DNA of 64,000 nt from Nostoc sp. KVJ3 (GTDB lineage: Bacteria; Cyanobacteriota; Cyanobacteriia; Cyanobacteriales; Nostocaceae). The stretch spans positions 57,668-121,667 of the forward strand of contig NZ_WWFG01000007.1 of assembly GCF_026127265.1 (NCBI RefSeq). The letters are read 5' to 3'. The notes below the pieces were generated by a model that saw nothing but the letters and a program-made list of their open reading frames with translations, did no database searches and was not told the origin of the DNA. This document shows positions 16,579 through 26,182 of the stretch, piece by piece. The translations under genes and the position numbers were made by a program. The first letter of the stretch is position 1, and each line of letters begins with the position of its first letter.

Positions 16579-17253
16579 CTAGGTTAAATTCGGATATAAA
16601 CGCTGCATTTTTCGGCGAGCATCTTTGGTTTGAAAACCCCAATAGACACTGGCTTTTTGCTGATTACGTTGTTTCTCCCAAGCGGCAATCTCAGAAGTTA
16701 ATGTTTCTGGATTAGGAATACGGCGTTCTAAACATTGGCGAGACAAAACAGATAATTCAATTTCTACTTGATTCAGCCAAGAAGCGTGTTTAGGAGTATA
16801 GTGAAACTCTAATTTTTGAATAATTCGACGTGCTTCTTCTGGTGAAAAAACTTCATATAATGCACTGGGGGTATGAATATTCAAGTTATCAACTACTAAA
16901 CGAACAACATCGGCATCTCGGTAGCAAACATCTACTAAATTTTTCATCTGTTTAGCAAAATCGGCTTTAGTTCGACGCTCTGTAACTTCGATATGCCGCC
17001 AGCCCGCCAAGGGTTGAAAACATGCAAATAAATTTACTGTCCCGTTACGTTTATACTCAAAGTCATAACGTTCAGGCTGCTCCGGCTCTGGTGGCAAAGG
17101 AAGTCTTACTTCTTCTACTAATTGGTATGGACGTTCATCAAAGCAGACTACAGGGCGTTTAGGATCATAAGGCTCATTGTATAAATCCAGCACATCTTCC
17201 ATTCGGAAAACATATTCTGCGTTAACTTCAGGAATACACCATTGTTCTTTCAA
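16579..17253 (-). CDS. IS630 transposase, second frame (DDE catalytic domain)
   Basis: 224 residues. The DDE triad is visible: VVCFDERPY, VVDNLNIHTP and NQVEIELSVL. This domain cuts and joins DNA at TA. It overlaps the first frame by 4 bases and is probably made as a fusion by frameshifting. The listed start (TTG) is only the formal one. Confidence 0.88.
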   Translation of the reverse strand: MKEQWCIPEVNAEYVFRMEDVLDLYNEPYDPKRPVVCFDERPYQLVEEVRLPLPPEPEQPERYDFEYKRNGTVNLFACFQPLAGWRHIEVTERRTKADFAKQMKNLVDVCYRDADVVRLVVDNLNIHTPSALYEVFSPEEARRIIQKLEFHYTPKHASWLNQVEIELSVLSRQCLERRIPNPETLTSEIAAWEKQRNQQKASVYWGFQTKDARRKMQRLYPNLT

Positions 17254-17702
17254 CCAAGGCTTGATTTCGTTTTTTTTAAAGTTTGACGTACTGTTTCATC
17301 TGAGATTGAATCTATGATACCAACGTTCACTAAATGATCTGCTAATAATTGCATTGTCCAACGTACTCTTCCGACTGGTGGATTAGAACAAGCAGTTGCA
17401 ATCAAAAATGCTTCTTGTTTTTCATCTAACTTTTTAGGTTTTGGTGGATGAACTTCATCCTTCAAAGCAAAATCTAACCCCCCAATGACAAATTTTTCTC
17501 GTATTCGTTGCACTGTTGCAACATGCGCTCTAACTATGCTAGCGATCGCTTGATCCGTTTCTCCTTCAGAAGCCATTAGAAGAATGTTTGCACGGGTTAT
17601 AGTTCTTGCTTTGTGCTTACCTTTTTTAATTATTGCTTGTAGCTGAGAAACTTCATCTTCATTCAAGTCAACAATGTACTTTTTCGCCATGTTACACCCC
17701 AT
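17250..17702 (-). CDS. IS630 transposase, first frame (HTH)
   Basis: 150 residues, N-terminal part of the transposase. It has helix-turn-helix segments (TDQAIASIVRAHVATVQRI, and ISDETVRQTLKK). A -1 shift on the A-run near the end leads into the second frame through NEIKPWLKEQW. Product of IS630 copy 1, identical to the copy-2 protein. Confidence 0.88.
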   Translation of the reverse strand: MGCNMAKKYIVDLNEDEVSQLQAIIKKGKHKARTITRANILLMASEGETDQAIASIVRAHVATVQRIREKFVIGGLDFALKDEVHPPKPKKLDEKQEAFLIATACSNPPVGRVRWTMQLLADHLVNVGIIDSISDETVRQTLKKTKSSLG

Positions 17703-17934
17703 TTTTGGCTATTTTACCAATTAGGGGTTTTACTTAGCAAAGTTACCTTGGCAGACTACTAGATGGGTACAAGAGGAACTCCAAAGAATTAAATGTTTAA
17801 TCCAAGGCTACCAAGAAGAAGAAGCCGAAGGGATGGCAAAGCATTTTAATCAATAAAAGTTTAGGGGGGTTTAGATACCCCCATCTCCACCCACAAAAGA
17901 ATTTAATCTCTGCAAAATTATTCTCTTGTATCCC

Positions 17935-18660
17935 ATGAACGCTACACAAAGATTCTCTGCAAAAGCCCACACACACCCCAATTACAATTACTCGAATTTT
18001 CACAAATCTTTATTGCACGAAAATAATAGCGAAGACTACGCGCTTAGGCATATCTACAGTTTAGAAAATACTAAGGCATTGTTAACAAAATGGGGATGGA
18101 TCAGCGAACAAATCAGGGTAGGAATTGAACACGCAACCATTGATGTATATCAAAAATTTGTATGGTTGCATATTCCCAATAAAATACAAAAACGCGGTGA
18201 AACTATTAAAATCTGTGGCATTTCTCGCTTTATTTCTAAGGCTGATTATGTAGGCATATTAATAGACCGTTGCTGGTCGAAGGCTGACCCCTACAAACTT
18301 TCACCTGGTAATGATTGGGATGAATTAATAGCTAAGGGGATGAATGATGAGTTTTACCAACTTAACTTGCTTCCCCACTTTGTAATTTGCACTTGTCACG
18401 CCTACCGGGGAATTGAGAAAGCATTTTTACAAGATACAAAAGCTAAACAGTTTTTAGACGACCACCCGATACTAATTGGACAAATACCAGATAAACACAG
18501 CGTAGGAGTCTGGAAGTATTTAGGAGCCTGGAACCAGGAACAATACGAAAGTTGTCGGGCTAATCGCCAAGAAGCAGCAATGGCTGAATTAGCAGGTAAG
18601 CGATCGCTTTATCAAATGGTATCCGAGGAATCAAGCGAGGAAGTATCAGAAGGTTGGTAA
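17935..18660 (+). CDS. Hypothetical protein
   Basis: About 241 residues from MNATQRFSAKAHTHP. The middle has WGWISEQIRVGIEHATIDVY and ICGISRFISKADYVGILIDR, the rest is mixed alpha/beta, and the tail is serine/glutamate-rich. No family is recognised. It lies 78 bases after the interrupted gene on the same strand and may belong to the same transcript. Confidence 0.7.
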   Translation: MNATQRFSAKAHTHPNYNYSNFHKSLLHENNSEDYALRHIYSLENTKALLTKWGWISEQIRVGIEHATIDVYQKFVWLHIPNKIQKRGETIKICGISRFISKADYVGILIDRCWSKADPYKLSPGNDWDELIAKGMNDEFYQLNLLPHFVICTCHAYRGIEKAFLQDTKAKQFLDDHPILIGQIPDKHSVGVWKYLGAWNQEQYESCRANRQEAAMAELAGKRSLYQMVSEESSEEVSEGW

Positions 18661-18808
18661 AACCAGTGACCGGCGATTGCAATCATTCAAGCAGAGCGAT
18701 CGCCCCATAACAAAACTTTGACTATTAATATATGCGATGCCTACGGCGGGCTGTGCCTACGCTCTCTCTTCATTCATCCTCTAAGAATTTTAAAAAGGTA
18801 TCCAACCA

Positions 18809-19471
18809 ATGCAATTAATTTTTGATTCAGAAACAGAAGCCTTATCTGTAGTAGAACAGCTTTATGGTGTTGAGCGAGTAGGCAAGATTTTAATTGCTGA
18901 AAGGATTGATTATGCTGCTTTAGAATTAGCGGTTAAATTAGCTCAGGTAAATTTTCCTATTTTTAGCTTTCCCATTGTTAGCTCTTTAAAATGCCGTCTA
19001 CCATTCCCCAGACATGAGCGAGAATGTACAGATGAAGATATACCCAAAATATATGTAGCCTGCCTCAGCGCTTATAACAATGGGCATTTACACGGGCTTT
19101 GGATTGATGCAACCCAAGAAGCAGAAGACATAGAAGATGATATTAATTGGATGCTTTCTTGGTCGCCTGTGGCAGACGATGAACCGTGTGAAGAATGGGC
19201 GATACATGATTATGAAAATTGGCAAGGTATTCAACTTAATGAATGCGTTGACATAGAGCATATTTCAGAACTAGCAAATTTATTAGAAGAACATGGTAAA
19301 GCCTTCGCTGTTTATTACCAATATTACGGCAGTGACACCAGTTTAGAAGATTTTCAAGAGAGTTATTTGGGTCAGTTCGAGGATGAAGAAGATTTTGTTT
19401 ACCAGATGTGGGATGAGTGCGGCACTCTGAAAAAATTAGAAGAGTTAGCCCGGATTTCTCACAAAGCTTGA
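18809..19471 (+). CDS. ardA: ArdA-like antirestriction protein with N-terminal extension
   Basis: 220 residues. The C-terminal part (about 80-205) has the ArdA signature: KIYVACLSAYNNGHLHGLWID, then acidic EAEDIEDDINWMLSWSP, WAIHDYEN and a late LGQFEDEEDFVYQM. ArdA mimics the shape and charge of DNA and blocks type I restriction enzymes, helping mobile DNA enter a new host. The protein is very acidic, as expected. It has about 80 extra residues at the N-terminus compared with typical ArdA (about 165 residues). A copy of the 11-bp word lies 22 bases upstream. Confidence 0.85.
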   Translation: MQLIFDSETEALSVVEQLYGVERVGKILIAERIDYAALELAVKLAQVNFPIFSFPIVSSLKCRLPFPRHERECTDEDIPKIYVACLSAYNNGHLHGLWIDATQEAEDIEDDINWMLSWSPVADDEPCEEWAIHDYENWQGIQLNECVDIEHISELANLLEEHGKAFAVYYQYYGSDTSLEDFQESYLGQFEDEEDFVYQMWDECGTLKKLEELARISHKA

Positions 19472-19532
19472 AGAAACAGGGGTCAAAAACTGCCAAAATG
19501 CATATTGCACAACAATTTCAGCAGTTTGAAGT

Positions 19533-21020
19533 ATGACCCCAAATAAAAACGATTGTATACCAGAACAGTTTATATTTGAACAAGTAAAGTCATGTCCAGT
19601 TGTAGTTAATTTCAATAGTGAGCCTGTAACATCTGATGCAGGATTAACATTAATTGCGGAACTAGATAGAAAAAGAGAAATAACATCACGGCTGGCAGCA
19701 TGTTTTAAAGATTACCGAGAGCCAAACAAAATTATGCATCCAGTTAATGGCTTAATTGCACAAAGAATATATGGCTTAATCATGGGCTATGAAGATGTAA
19801 ATGACCATGAAACTCTACGCCATGATGGAATATTCGCACTGGCAGTAGGAAAAGCAATTAATTTAGAACAAGAACCAATTACTCTGGCCGGAAAAAGTAC
19901 CTTAAATCGGATCGAGCATTGTCCAGAAGATATCTCTTCAAGAGCAGATAGTCGATATCACCGTATTGAACATGATGCATCAGCCATAGAAACACTCCTA
20001 GTTGAGCTATTTTTAGAATCTTATCGAAAGCCGCCACGACAGATAACTTTAGATTTAGATGTTACCGATGACCCCGTACATGGTAATCAAGAAAAAATAT
20101 TTTTTAATCCTTATTATCGAGGGTATTGTTATGCGCCACTTTATATTTTCTGCGGGAAACATTTACTTGCGGCAAAGCTTCGTGCGTCTAATGTTGACCC
20201 TGCGGAAGGAGGATTAGGAGAATTACAAAGAGTAATAAAAATAATCCGCTCACGATGGAAAGAGGTGAAAATTATTATTCGTGGGGATAGTGCTTATTCG
20301 AGAGAAGATATAATGAGTTGGTGTGAATCTCAAACTGAAATTTATTATGTATTGGGACTCGCTCAAAATAATAGGCTACTCCAGCTATCTCAATCAATTC
20401 AGTATCGCGCATCCCAAGAATATTCAGGAAAAATTAAACATATAGTCGAGTTTTTTGAAACCTTATTTCCTCCATCACCAGATTTAAAGAACGACGCAGC
20501 AATATTTGTTGATAACTCAGTTTGGTATTGCTCTCTTGACTACCAAACTCTAGATAGTTGGAGCCGTCATCGTCGTGTTGTCGCCAAAGTTGAATATAGC
20601 CATAAAGAAGTTGATACTCGCTTTGTAGTCACTTCGCTCCCTGTTAATAAAATCCCGCCAGGGCGACTTTATACTCAAAAGTACTGCCCGCGCGGGAATA
20701 TGGAAAATTGTTTAAAAGAACAAAAGCTCGGGTTACATAGTGATAGAACAAGTACCCATACGTTTGAAGGAAATCAATTACGTTTGTGGTTTGCGTCTAT
20801 TGCTTATATTTTGATGAATGCTCTACGAGAACAATGTTTAGCAAAGACGGAATTTAAAAATGCAACTGTTGAGACTATACGCACAAAATTATTGAAGCTA
20901 GGAGCCGTCATTACTATCAGGAAACGACGAATTTTAATCGCAATTAGTAGTGCCTGCCCTTATAAAGAGATTTTCGCAATGGTTTATAAGAGTTTATCTC
21001 AATTACCTTGCCCTGGCTGA
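19533..21020 (+). CDS. IS1380-family transposase
   Basis: 495 residues. The N-terminus SDAGLTLIAELDRKREITSR and the following LIAQRIYGLIMGYEDVNDHE are characteristic of IS1380 transposases. The catalytic D's are in LDLDVTDDPVHG and IIRGDSAYSREDIM, and the late YCPRGNMENCLKEQKLG holds the conserved E. It appears intact. I could not identify terminal inverted repeats with confidence on either side. Confidence 0.9.
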   Translation: MTPNKNDCIPEQFIFEQVKSCPVVVNFNSEPVTSDAGLTLIAELDRKREITSRLAACFKDYREPNKIMHPVNGLIAQRIYGLIMGYEDVNDHETLRHDGIFALAVGKAINLEQEPITLAGKSTLNRIEHCPEDISSRADSRYHRIEHDASAIETLLVELFLESYRKPPRQITLDLDVTDDPVHGNQEKIFFNPYYRGYCYAPLYIFCGKHLLAAKLRASNVDPAEGGLGELQRVIKIIRSRWKEVKIIIRGDSAYSREDIMSWCESQTEIYYVLGLAQNNRLLQLSQSIQYRASQEYSGKIKHIVEFFETLFPPSPDLKNDAAIFVDNSVWYCSLDYQTLDSWSRHRRVVAKVEYSHKEVDTRFVVTSLPVNKIPPGRLYTQKYCPRGNMENCLKEQKLGLHSDRTSTHTFEGNQLRLWFASIAYILMNALREQCLAKTEFKNATVETIRTKLLKLGAVITIRKRRILIAISSACPYKEIFAMVYKSLSQLPCPG

Positions 21021-21516
21021 TAATGACCTAATTTAATTCATAAGTAATAACTGATTTTTATTTTTAATAGCTGGTTTTTAGGGTTATTTTACTTGGTTTA
21101 AACCCATAAATTGGCATATCAATTTTTATTATTAGAAGTTAGTTTTATCAGTATTTATTATTTTTGATGTATTGTATGTATCTTGAATGGGGTCGGTCTT
21201 TACTTGGAGTTGCCCACGTTCTGGAGGTATTTTGATGATGTATTAATTTAATCATCTTAAATTTGACTAATCCAAGCATTTTTTTCTCACTTGTGAGAAA
21301 TCCAGGTTAGGCATCAATGTATGTTACATCGACTGGAAAGCCATAGCACGAGATTGGTTTATTAGCGATTTCTACTCTGTTGAGGTTGGCTATAAAGAAA
21401 CCTACGTTTTTAGCCGTCACTAAACTCATGAAAACAATTTGAAATTTATACATAACTATCACCTGAGTGTGAACACTTGAACATCTGGATATTGCCTACT
21501 TTTCCTCTAAGAATCT
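21021..21516. other. Non-coding DNA after the IS1380 transposase
   Basis: About 500 bases, very AT-rich, without a convincing gene. Part is probably the right end of the IS element. A copy of the 11-bp word (21503-21513) stands 3 bases before the next start codon. Confidence 0.5.
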
Positions 21517-21903
21517 ATGCAATCAGCCCACTGTGCATTATCTGTGGCTCTCAAGCAATTTCCAGATGATCCAAAGCTTGAGAAAGCCAAGAAACATTTA
21601 GAAGCAGCAGTTAACCTATCGGGAGAATATCACAAAACTTACTGGAGTATTTTCTGGAACACTTCAACCGAACGCACCAAAAAGCGCATTAGAGAAAAAT
21701 GCAATAACCTAGCCTTTGATTGTTACTCAAAAATGCTTGATATGGCAGATGAAATTGAAGCGTATATAGATACTAAAAATGCTGAAAAAGTAGCACCTCC
21801 TAAAAAATGGAGACAATTAATATTTGATTTAAAACTGGCTTTTGATTGGATAGAAAGGGAACATCCCACAGAGATTAGATACAAACAATTGTCACTTTTT
21901 TAA
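21517..21903 (+). CDS. Hypothetical helical protein
   Basis: 128 residues, lysine- and glutamate-rich, predicted to be helical (KLEKAKKHLEAAVNLSGE, then CYSKMLDMADEIEAYID). It ends in QLSLF, the same ending style as the SLOG-like protein (QLSLFAE). That motif resembles a sliding-clamp binding peptide (QLxLF), so contact with DNA polymerase clamp is possible. No family is recognised. Confidence 0.6.
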   Translation: MQSAHCALSVALKQFPDDPKLEKAKKHLEAAVNLSGEYHKTYWSIFWNTSTERTKKRIREKCNNLAFDCYSKMLDMADEIEAYIDTKNAEKVAPPKKWRQLIFDLKLAFDWIEREHPTEIRYKQLSLF

Positions 21904-21974
21904 TTTTAACTGGCTGCCAGCCCACAGCCATAAGTGAGGGTAGGTAAAGCTCTTAATCATTGGAGATAAGGATA

Positions 21975-22148
21975 ATGAAAAAAAGCAGAAAAAAATTACA
22001 ACAACAATTGCAAGAAAAGCTGGGTGATTTGATATCTGAAATCGAACAAATTATCAATGATGAAGATAACGAAGAGCCAAATCAAAGCTTTTTAGACAAT
22101 CTCGACCTTGCTATTCAATATCTAGAAGATGCGATCGAGAAGATTTAG
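21975..22148 (+). CDS. Small coiled-coil-like protein
   Basis: 57 residues from MKKSRKKLQQQL; ATAAGGATA before ATG can serve as ribosome-binding site. It has a basic, glutamine-rich start and a long amphipathic helix, then SFLDNLDLAIQYLEDAIEKI. Function unknown. It sits in a run of small plus-strand genes ahead of the Sak4-like ATPase. Confidence 0.6.
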   Translation: MKKSRKKLQQQLQEKLGDLISEIEQIINDEDNEEPNQSFLDNLDLAIQYLEDAIEKI

Positions 22149-22263
22149 AGAATAACTAGCATCTTGACCTGGATAAGTCGTTAAACTGTCTAACTTAAAA
22201 CTGTCGCCCAACCCGGCCAAGAGCAAGCGACAGCTACCACCCAAAAAACGAGAGGTAAATCAA

Positions 22264-22485
22264 ATGTACAACATCACCGCAGATATCAACTGTGAAATAG
22301 CCGCATTAGAAGAGGAACGAGACTGCACGATTCTTTATTGGTTTGAGATGGGAGAGAGCGATCGCAGCAGTGGACTAGCGCCGCAGTATACCGAAAACCC
22401 TTGGTATATGAGCGGGTATGAGGATAGACACTATCAGCTAGAAATCGGCTTCATCTCAGAAACCCCAAGTTTTGACCACTTCTAA
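22264..22485 (+). CDS. Small hypothetical protein
   Basis: 73 residues, acidic and aromatic, with CEIAALEEERDCTILYWFEM and YTENPWYMSGYEDRHYQ. It follows an AGAGGTAA ribosome-binding site. No family is recognised. Same orientation as the genes around it. Confidence 0.55.
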   Translation: MYNITADINCEIAALEEERDCTILYWFEMGESDRSSGLAPQYTENPWYMSGYEDRHYQLEIGFISETPSFDHF

Positions 22486-22529
22486 AACCAGTAGCGCCCC
22501 AGTCTTAGCAATTGGGGCAACCATCAACC

Positions 22530-23375
22530 ATGTTTAAAAAAGCAACCAAATCTCAAATCAAAATCCGCCTTGCCCTCAGTGGCGCATCAGGCAGTGGTAA
22601 AACTTTCTCAGCATTGGCGATCGCTCAACACTTAGGCGACAACATCGCCCTAATCGACACAGAACACGGCAGCGCCAGCAGATACGCTGACCGATTTACA
22701 TTTGACACCTGTGAACTCAACGACCACCACCCAGCTAGGTATATTGAGGCTATCAAAGCAGCAGAAGCAGCAGGTTATGAGGTAATCATCATTGACTCGC
22801 TATCTCACGCTTGGTTCTCGGAACTGGAGCTAGCTGGTAAAGGCTTTGATGGGTGGAAAAATGTTAGACCACTAGAGCGAAAGCTCATTGACGCAATGAT
22901 AGGCAGTTCATCTCACATCATTGCAACCATGAGAAGTAAGACAGAGTGGATCATGGAAGAGTACACCGCTAAAGACGGCAAAACTAAACAAGCTCCCAAG
23001 AAAATTGGTACAGCCCCAATCCAGAGTAGTGGCATTGAGTACGAATTTGATTTAGCCGGAGAACTTGATTACAACCACATTTTGACTATCAGCAAAAGCA
23101 GGTGTCCAGAACTGGCTGATAAAACCTTTCTCAACCCAGGCAAGGATGTAGCCGACACCCTAAAAGCTTGGATTGGACAACCCCAACAGCCCCAAGAAAC
23201 ACCACCTTGGAAATTGTGGAAATCGCCAGAGGATGCAATTAATTGGGCTTCGGAGCAATTACCCGACTGGGATATAGACGCTATCCAAGAAGAATTTAAC
23301 GAGTTATCCCCCAGCAACGGTAAAAAAGCCCCCGCCTGGGTAGAGCGAGTAATGCAACTCAAGGAGCCATTTTAA
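22530..23375 (+). CDS. Sak4-like RecA-fold ATPase
   Basis: 281 residues from MFKKATKSQIKIRLALSG. Walker A is SGASGSGKTFSALAIA (about 17-32), followed by NIALIDTEHGSASRYA and Walker B EVIIIDSLSHAW. This order fits the phage AAA_24/Sak4 group of RecA-like recombination proteins, which help single-strand annealing and replication restart. The C-terminal part has a proline-rich hinge (QPQQPQETPPW) and a small helical domain. A hairpin (GCCCCA/TGGGGC) lies just before the start. Confidence 0.8.
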   Translation: MFKKATKSQIKIRLALSGASGSGKTFSALAIAQHLGDNIALIDTEHGSASRYADRFTFDTCELNDHHPARYIEAIKAAEAAGYEVIIIDSLSHAWFSELELAGKGFDGWKNVRPLERKLIDAMIGSSSHIIATMRSKTEWIMEEYTAKDGKTKQAPKKIGTAPIQSSGIEYEFDLAGELDYNHILTISKSRCPELADKTFLNPGKDVADTLKAWIGQPQQPQETPPWKLWKSPEDAINWASEQLPDWDIDAIQEEFNELSPSNGKKAPAWVERVMQLKEPF

Positions 23376-23382
23376 ATCATCC

Positions 23383-23433
23383 GAGCAGCTATTACCACAG
23401 CTGCTCATCTAGAATAGAAAAGCCTATTTTTTA
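23383..23433 (+). terminator. Double hairpin after the Sak4-like gene
   Basis: GAGCAGCT/AGCTGCTC forms a perfect 8-bp stem (23383-23406). A second short stem, AATAG/CTATT, runs into a T-tract at about 23429-23433. Together they make a plausible terminator. Confidence 0.6.
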
Positions 23434-23448
23434 AGCTATATGTTAATC

Positions 23449-23724
23449 ATGCCTCTGCCCGACCACTCAACGGAGCAAAAAAACGCACTCGAACAATTGA
23501 TGGAACAAAATGGCTGGTCATACTACCAGCTAGCCGTTGAGTATGGCAAGCTCGAATATCCAGACCTCAGCGCAGCCGAACTTGCTAAAAAATTCAGTAC
23601 CAATGTCAGAAAAGCTGTCCGTAATCCCGAACAGGCTAGATTTGAAACCGTAAAAAAGCTAGTTGAATTACTAGGTGGCGAACTGATAATTAGGGTCAAG
23701 CGGATTGACGAAATGCCTTTGTGA
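23449..23724 (+). CDS. Small HTH/antitoxin-like protein
   Basis: 91 residues from MPLPDHSTEQKN; a start three codons upstream is also possible. LSAAELAKKFSTNVRKAVRN and FETVKKLVELLGGELIIRVK give a helix-then-strand pattern seen in XRE-like antitoxins. No toxin partner lies next to it. Assignment is weak. Confidence 0.55.
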   Translation: MPLPDHSTEQKNALEQLMEQNGWSYYQLAVEYGKLEYPDLSAAELAKKFSTNVRKAVRNPEQARFETVKKLVELLGGELIIRVKRIDEMPL

Positions 23725-23967
23725 ATTTTCACTTCCAGTTAATGTCTGTACAACGCACCACAGGCAGGGGACGGGTCAAACGTCTACGAGCGACTGATAA
23801 CGTTTAAGCCACTTTCAAAAACTGAAGTTGACCCACTACCAGACAAAGTTAGACGATTAGTTGATAGTTTTTAGGTTTGGCGCATGGATGTGTGACTAGG
23901 CGTGTAGTGGTAGCAGTGATAGTAACCACCGCTTCCGAGCAGCAGTTTCTTTTTCTGGACTGTTAAG

Positions 23968-24564
23968 CTAACGCGCATCTAAATTTGATAATTTAGTATT
24001 TTGACGTTGCCGTTTTCTAAATTCCCAAGGGGGGACAGTAGAAGAGTCTCTCCAAACACCAAGCTTTTTAGATTGTGCTATTCGCTCCGCATTGCCAAAA
24101 GCTATTTTATTAGGGCATTTATCAGCATACTGTCTGTACAAATAAGCGTTTCCGCTTGATAGTTGCTCCTCATTGAGGGATTTCTCCATCCCATTCTTAG
24201 AGGAAAAAACTTCAGCTACAGTTCTGCCATAGCGATCGCTCTCAATCTCTGTCACACTTACAGTTCCCTCAACTTCATTCACTAGTCGCTGTAAATTAGC
24301 CTTTGATTCTTTACCTAGAGGCTGGGCTTTCTCTGGGGCATCAATACCGCACAACCTTAATTTCTTCTCTCTCCCATCAGTTTGTCTCACTACCATCGTG
24401 TCACCGTCTGATACCCTAATTACCTGCCACTCCTCAGAGTTTGCCATCGCTGGAAATTCAGCGTTCGATTTGCTACATCCACTAACAGCGATCGCAACTA
24501 GAAAAAGTGAAATATAAATTTTTCCTACATGAAGTTTAGAAATTTCCATACTTAGATTCAACAC
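23968..24564 (-). CDS. Lipoprotein thermonuclease (staphylococcal nuclease family)
   Basis: 198 residues, possibly starting at residue 6 (MEISKLH). A lipobox (AVSGC, cysteine about 30) predicts a lipid anchor outside the inner membrane. The nuclease domain has VSDGDTMVVR, KLRLCGIDAPEKAQ (calcium-binding aspartate and conserved region), IESDRYGRTVAEV (catalytic arginine) and NAYLYRQYADKCP. Such enzymes degrade DNA and RNA. One copy of the 11-bp word encodes SSKNG at about residues 124-128, between conserved strands. Confidence 0.9.
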   Translation of the reverse strand: MLNLSMEISKLHVGKIYISLFLVAIAVSGCSKSNAEFPAMANSEEWQVIRVSDGDTMVVRQTDGREKKLRLCGIDAPEKAQPLGKESKANLQRLVNEVEGTVSVTEIESDRYGRTVAEVFSSKNGMEKSLNEEQLSSGNAYLYRQYADKCPNKIAFGNAERIAQSKKLGVWRDSSTVPPWEFRKRQRQNTKLSNLDAR

Positions 24565-25058
24565 TTACCAAAGTAATAATTACTACTCTAAGATGTGTTG
24601 ATGCACATTCATTTGTCAACGGTGTGACGAACTTATGAAATTTAAAAGTATTTTTGCTTTGGGTGTTGGTGCGATCGCGTCAGCTTTGACGACAGTCATC
24701 GCTTTTTCAGTGGGGACTGCTGTGGCGATTCCTTATAATGGCGCAACTGTATACAAGGCGATGGATAGCGGAAGTACAGTAGTTGTATTTTCAGGTACAG
24801 CAGGTAGTCGGATTGCGGTTAGTCTTGGAAGCTCAGATAAATCAACAGCCAGGTTAGCTGGTAGTTGTGGTGAAGTAAGAATTTCTCTTCCAAGCAGTGG
24901 CGATTTTACAGGTTTGAAGGTAGATGGAGTTGCTGTTAATGCTGCAACTCTACCAAGCCAAACTTTGCCATCTTGTGTAAGTGGCACTTTTTCAGAAGCT
25001 AGTAGTCTGCCAAGGTAACTTTGCTAAGTAAAACCCCTAATTGGTAAAATAGCCAAAA

Positions 25059-25511
25059 ATGGGGTGTAACATGGCGAAAAAGTACATTGTTGACTTGAAT
25101 GAAGATGAAGTTTCTCAGCTACAAGCAATAATTAAAAAAGGTAAGCACAAAGCAAGAACTATAACCCGTGCAAACATTCTTCTAATGGCTTCTGAAGGAG
25201 AAACGGATCAAGCGATCGCTAGCATAGTTAGAGCGCATGTTGCAACAGTGCAACGAATACGAGAAAAATTTGTCATTGGGGGGTTAGATTTTGCTTTGAA
25301 GGATGAAGTTCATCCACCAAAACCTAAAAAGTTAGATGAAAAACAAGAAGCATTTTTGATTGCAACTGCTTGTTCTAATCCACCAGTCGGAAGAGTACGT
25401 TGGACAATGCAATTATTAGCAGATCATTTAGTGAACGTTGGTATCATAGATTCAATCTCAGATGAAACAGTACGTCAAACTTTAAAAAAAACGAAATCAA
25501 GCCTTGGTTGA
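25059..25511 (+). CDS. IS630 transposase, first frame (copy 2)
   Basis: 150 residues, identical to the first-frame protein of copy 1. The start may be at the second methionine (MAKKYIVDL). An A8 run near the end is the likely -1 frameshift site. Confidence 0.88.
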   Translation: MGCNMAKKYIVDLNEDEVSQLQAIIKKGKHKARTITRANILLMASEGETDQAIASIVRAHVATVQRIREKFVIGGLDFALKDEVHPPKPKKLDEKQEAFLIATACSNPPVGRVRWTMQLLADHLVNVGIIDSISDETVRQTLKKTKSSLG

Positions 25512-26182
25512 AAGAACAATGGTGTATTCCTGAAGTTAACGCAGAATATGTTTTCCGAATGGAAGATGTGCTGGATTTATACAATGAGCCTTATGATCCT
25601 AAACGCCCTGTAGTCTGCTTTGATGAACGTCCATACCAATTAGTAGAAGAAGTAAGACTTCCTTTGCCACCAGAGCCGGAGCAGCCTGAACGTTATGACT
25701 TTGAGTATAAACGTAACGGGACAGTAAATTTATTTGCATGTTTTCAACCCTTGGCGGGCTGGCGGCATATCGAAGTTACAGAGCGTCGAACTAAAGCCGA
25801 TTTTGCTAAACAGATGAAAAATTTAGTAGATGTTTGCTACCGAGATGCCGATGTTGTTCGTTTAGTAGTTGATAACTTGAATATTCATACCCCCAGTGCA
25901 TTATATGAAGTTTTTTCACCAGAAGAAGCACGTCGAATTATTCAAAAATTAGAGTTTCACTATACTCCTAAACACGCTTCTTGGCTGAATCAAGTAGAAA
26001 TTGAATTATCTGTTTTGTCTCGCCAATGTTTAGAACGCCGTATTCCTAATCCAGAAACATTAACTTCTGAGATTGCCGCTTGGGAGAAACAACGTAATCA
26101 GCAAAAAGCCAGTGTCTATTGGGGTTTTCAAACCAAAGATGCTCGCCGAAAAATGCAGCGTTTATATCCGAATTTAACCTAG
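25508..26182 (+). CDS. IS630 transposase, second frame (copy 2)
   Basis: 224 residues, identical to the second-frame protein of copy 1, with the DDE residues in VVCFDERPY, VVDNLNIHTP and NQVEIELSVL. Overlaps the first frame by 4 bases. Confidence 0.88.
   Translation: MKEQWCIPEVNAEYVFRMEDVLDLYNEPYDPKRPVVCFDERPYQLVEEVRLPLPPEPEQPERYDFEYKRNGTVNLFACFQPLAGWRHIEVTERRTKADFAKQMKNLVDVCYRDADVVRLVVDNLNIHTPSALYEVFSPEEARRIIQKLEFHYTPKHASWLNQVEIELSVLSRQCLERRIPNPETLTSEIAAWEKQRNQQKASVYWGFQTKDARRKMQRLYPNLT

Larger units (their letters stand above)
16557..17759 (-). mobile_element. IS630-family element, copy 1 (intact)
   Basis: 1203 bp with inverted ends GTAGTCTGCCAAG.../...CTTGGCAGACTAC. TA is duplicated at 16555-16556 and 17760-17761, and removing the element restores CTAG, a target known for IS630. 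It carries two overlapping frames joined by a probable -1 frameshift on a run of eight A. By eye it is identical to copy 2 (25002-26204) in the encoded proteins. Confidence 0.9.
16451..17856 (+). pseudogene. Small gene split by IS630 copy 1
   Basis: The coding parts are 16451-16556 and 17762-17856. Taking out the insertion and one TA rejoins a clean 66-codon gene: MQDFNFILNHCDRTIELY... then ...RWVQEELQRIKCLIQGYQ, ending AKHFNQ. Helical, function unknown. In its present state the first part would end a few codons inside the element. The clean rejoin shows that the insertion is recent. Confidence 0.8.

Noticed and set aside
24733..24987. Minus-strand frame opposite the secreted-protein gene
   Set aside because: The plus-strand reading has a signal peptide and matches its neighbours.
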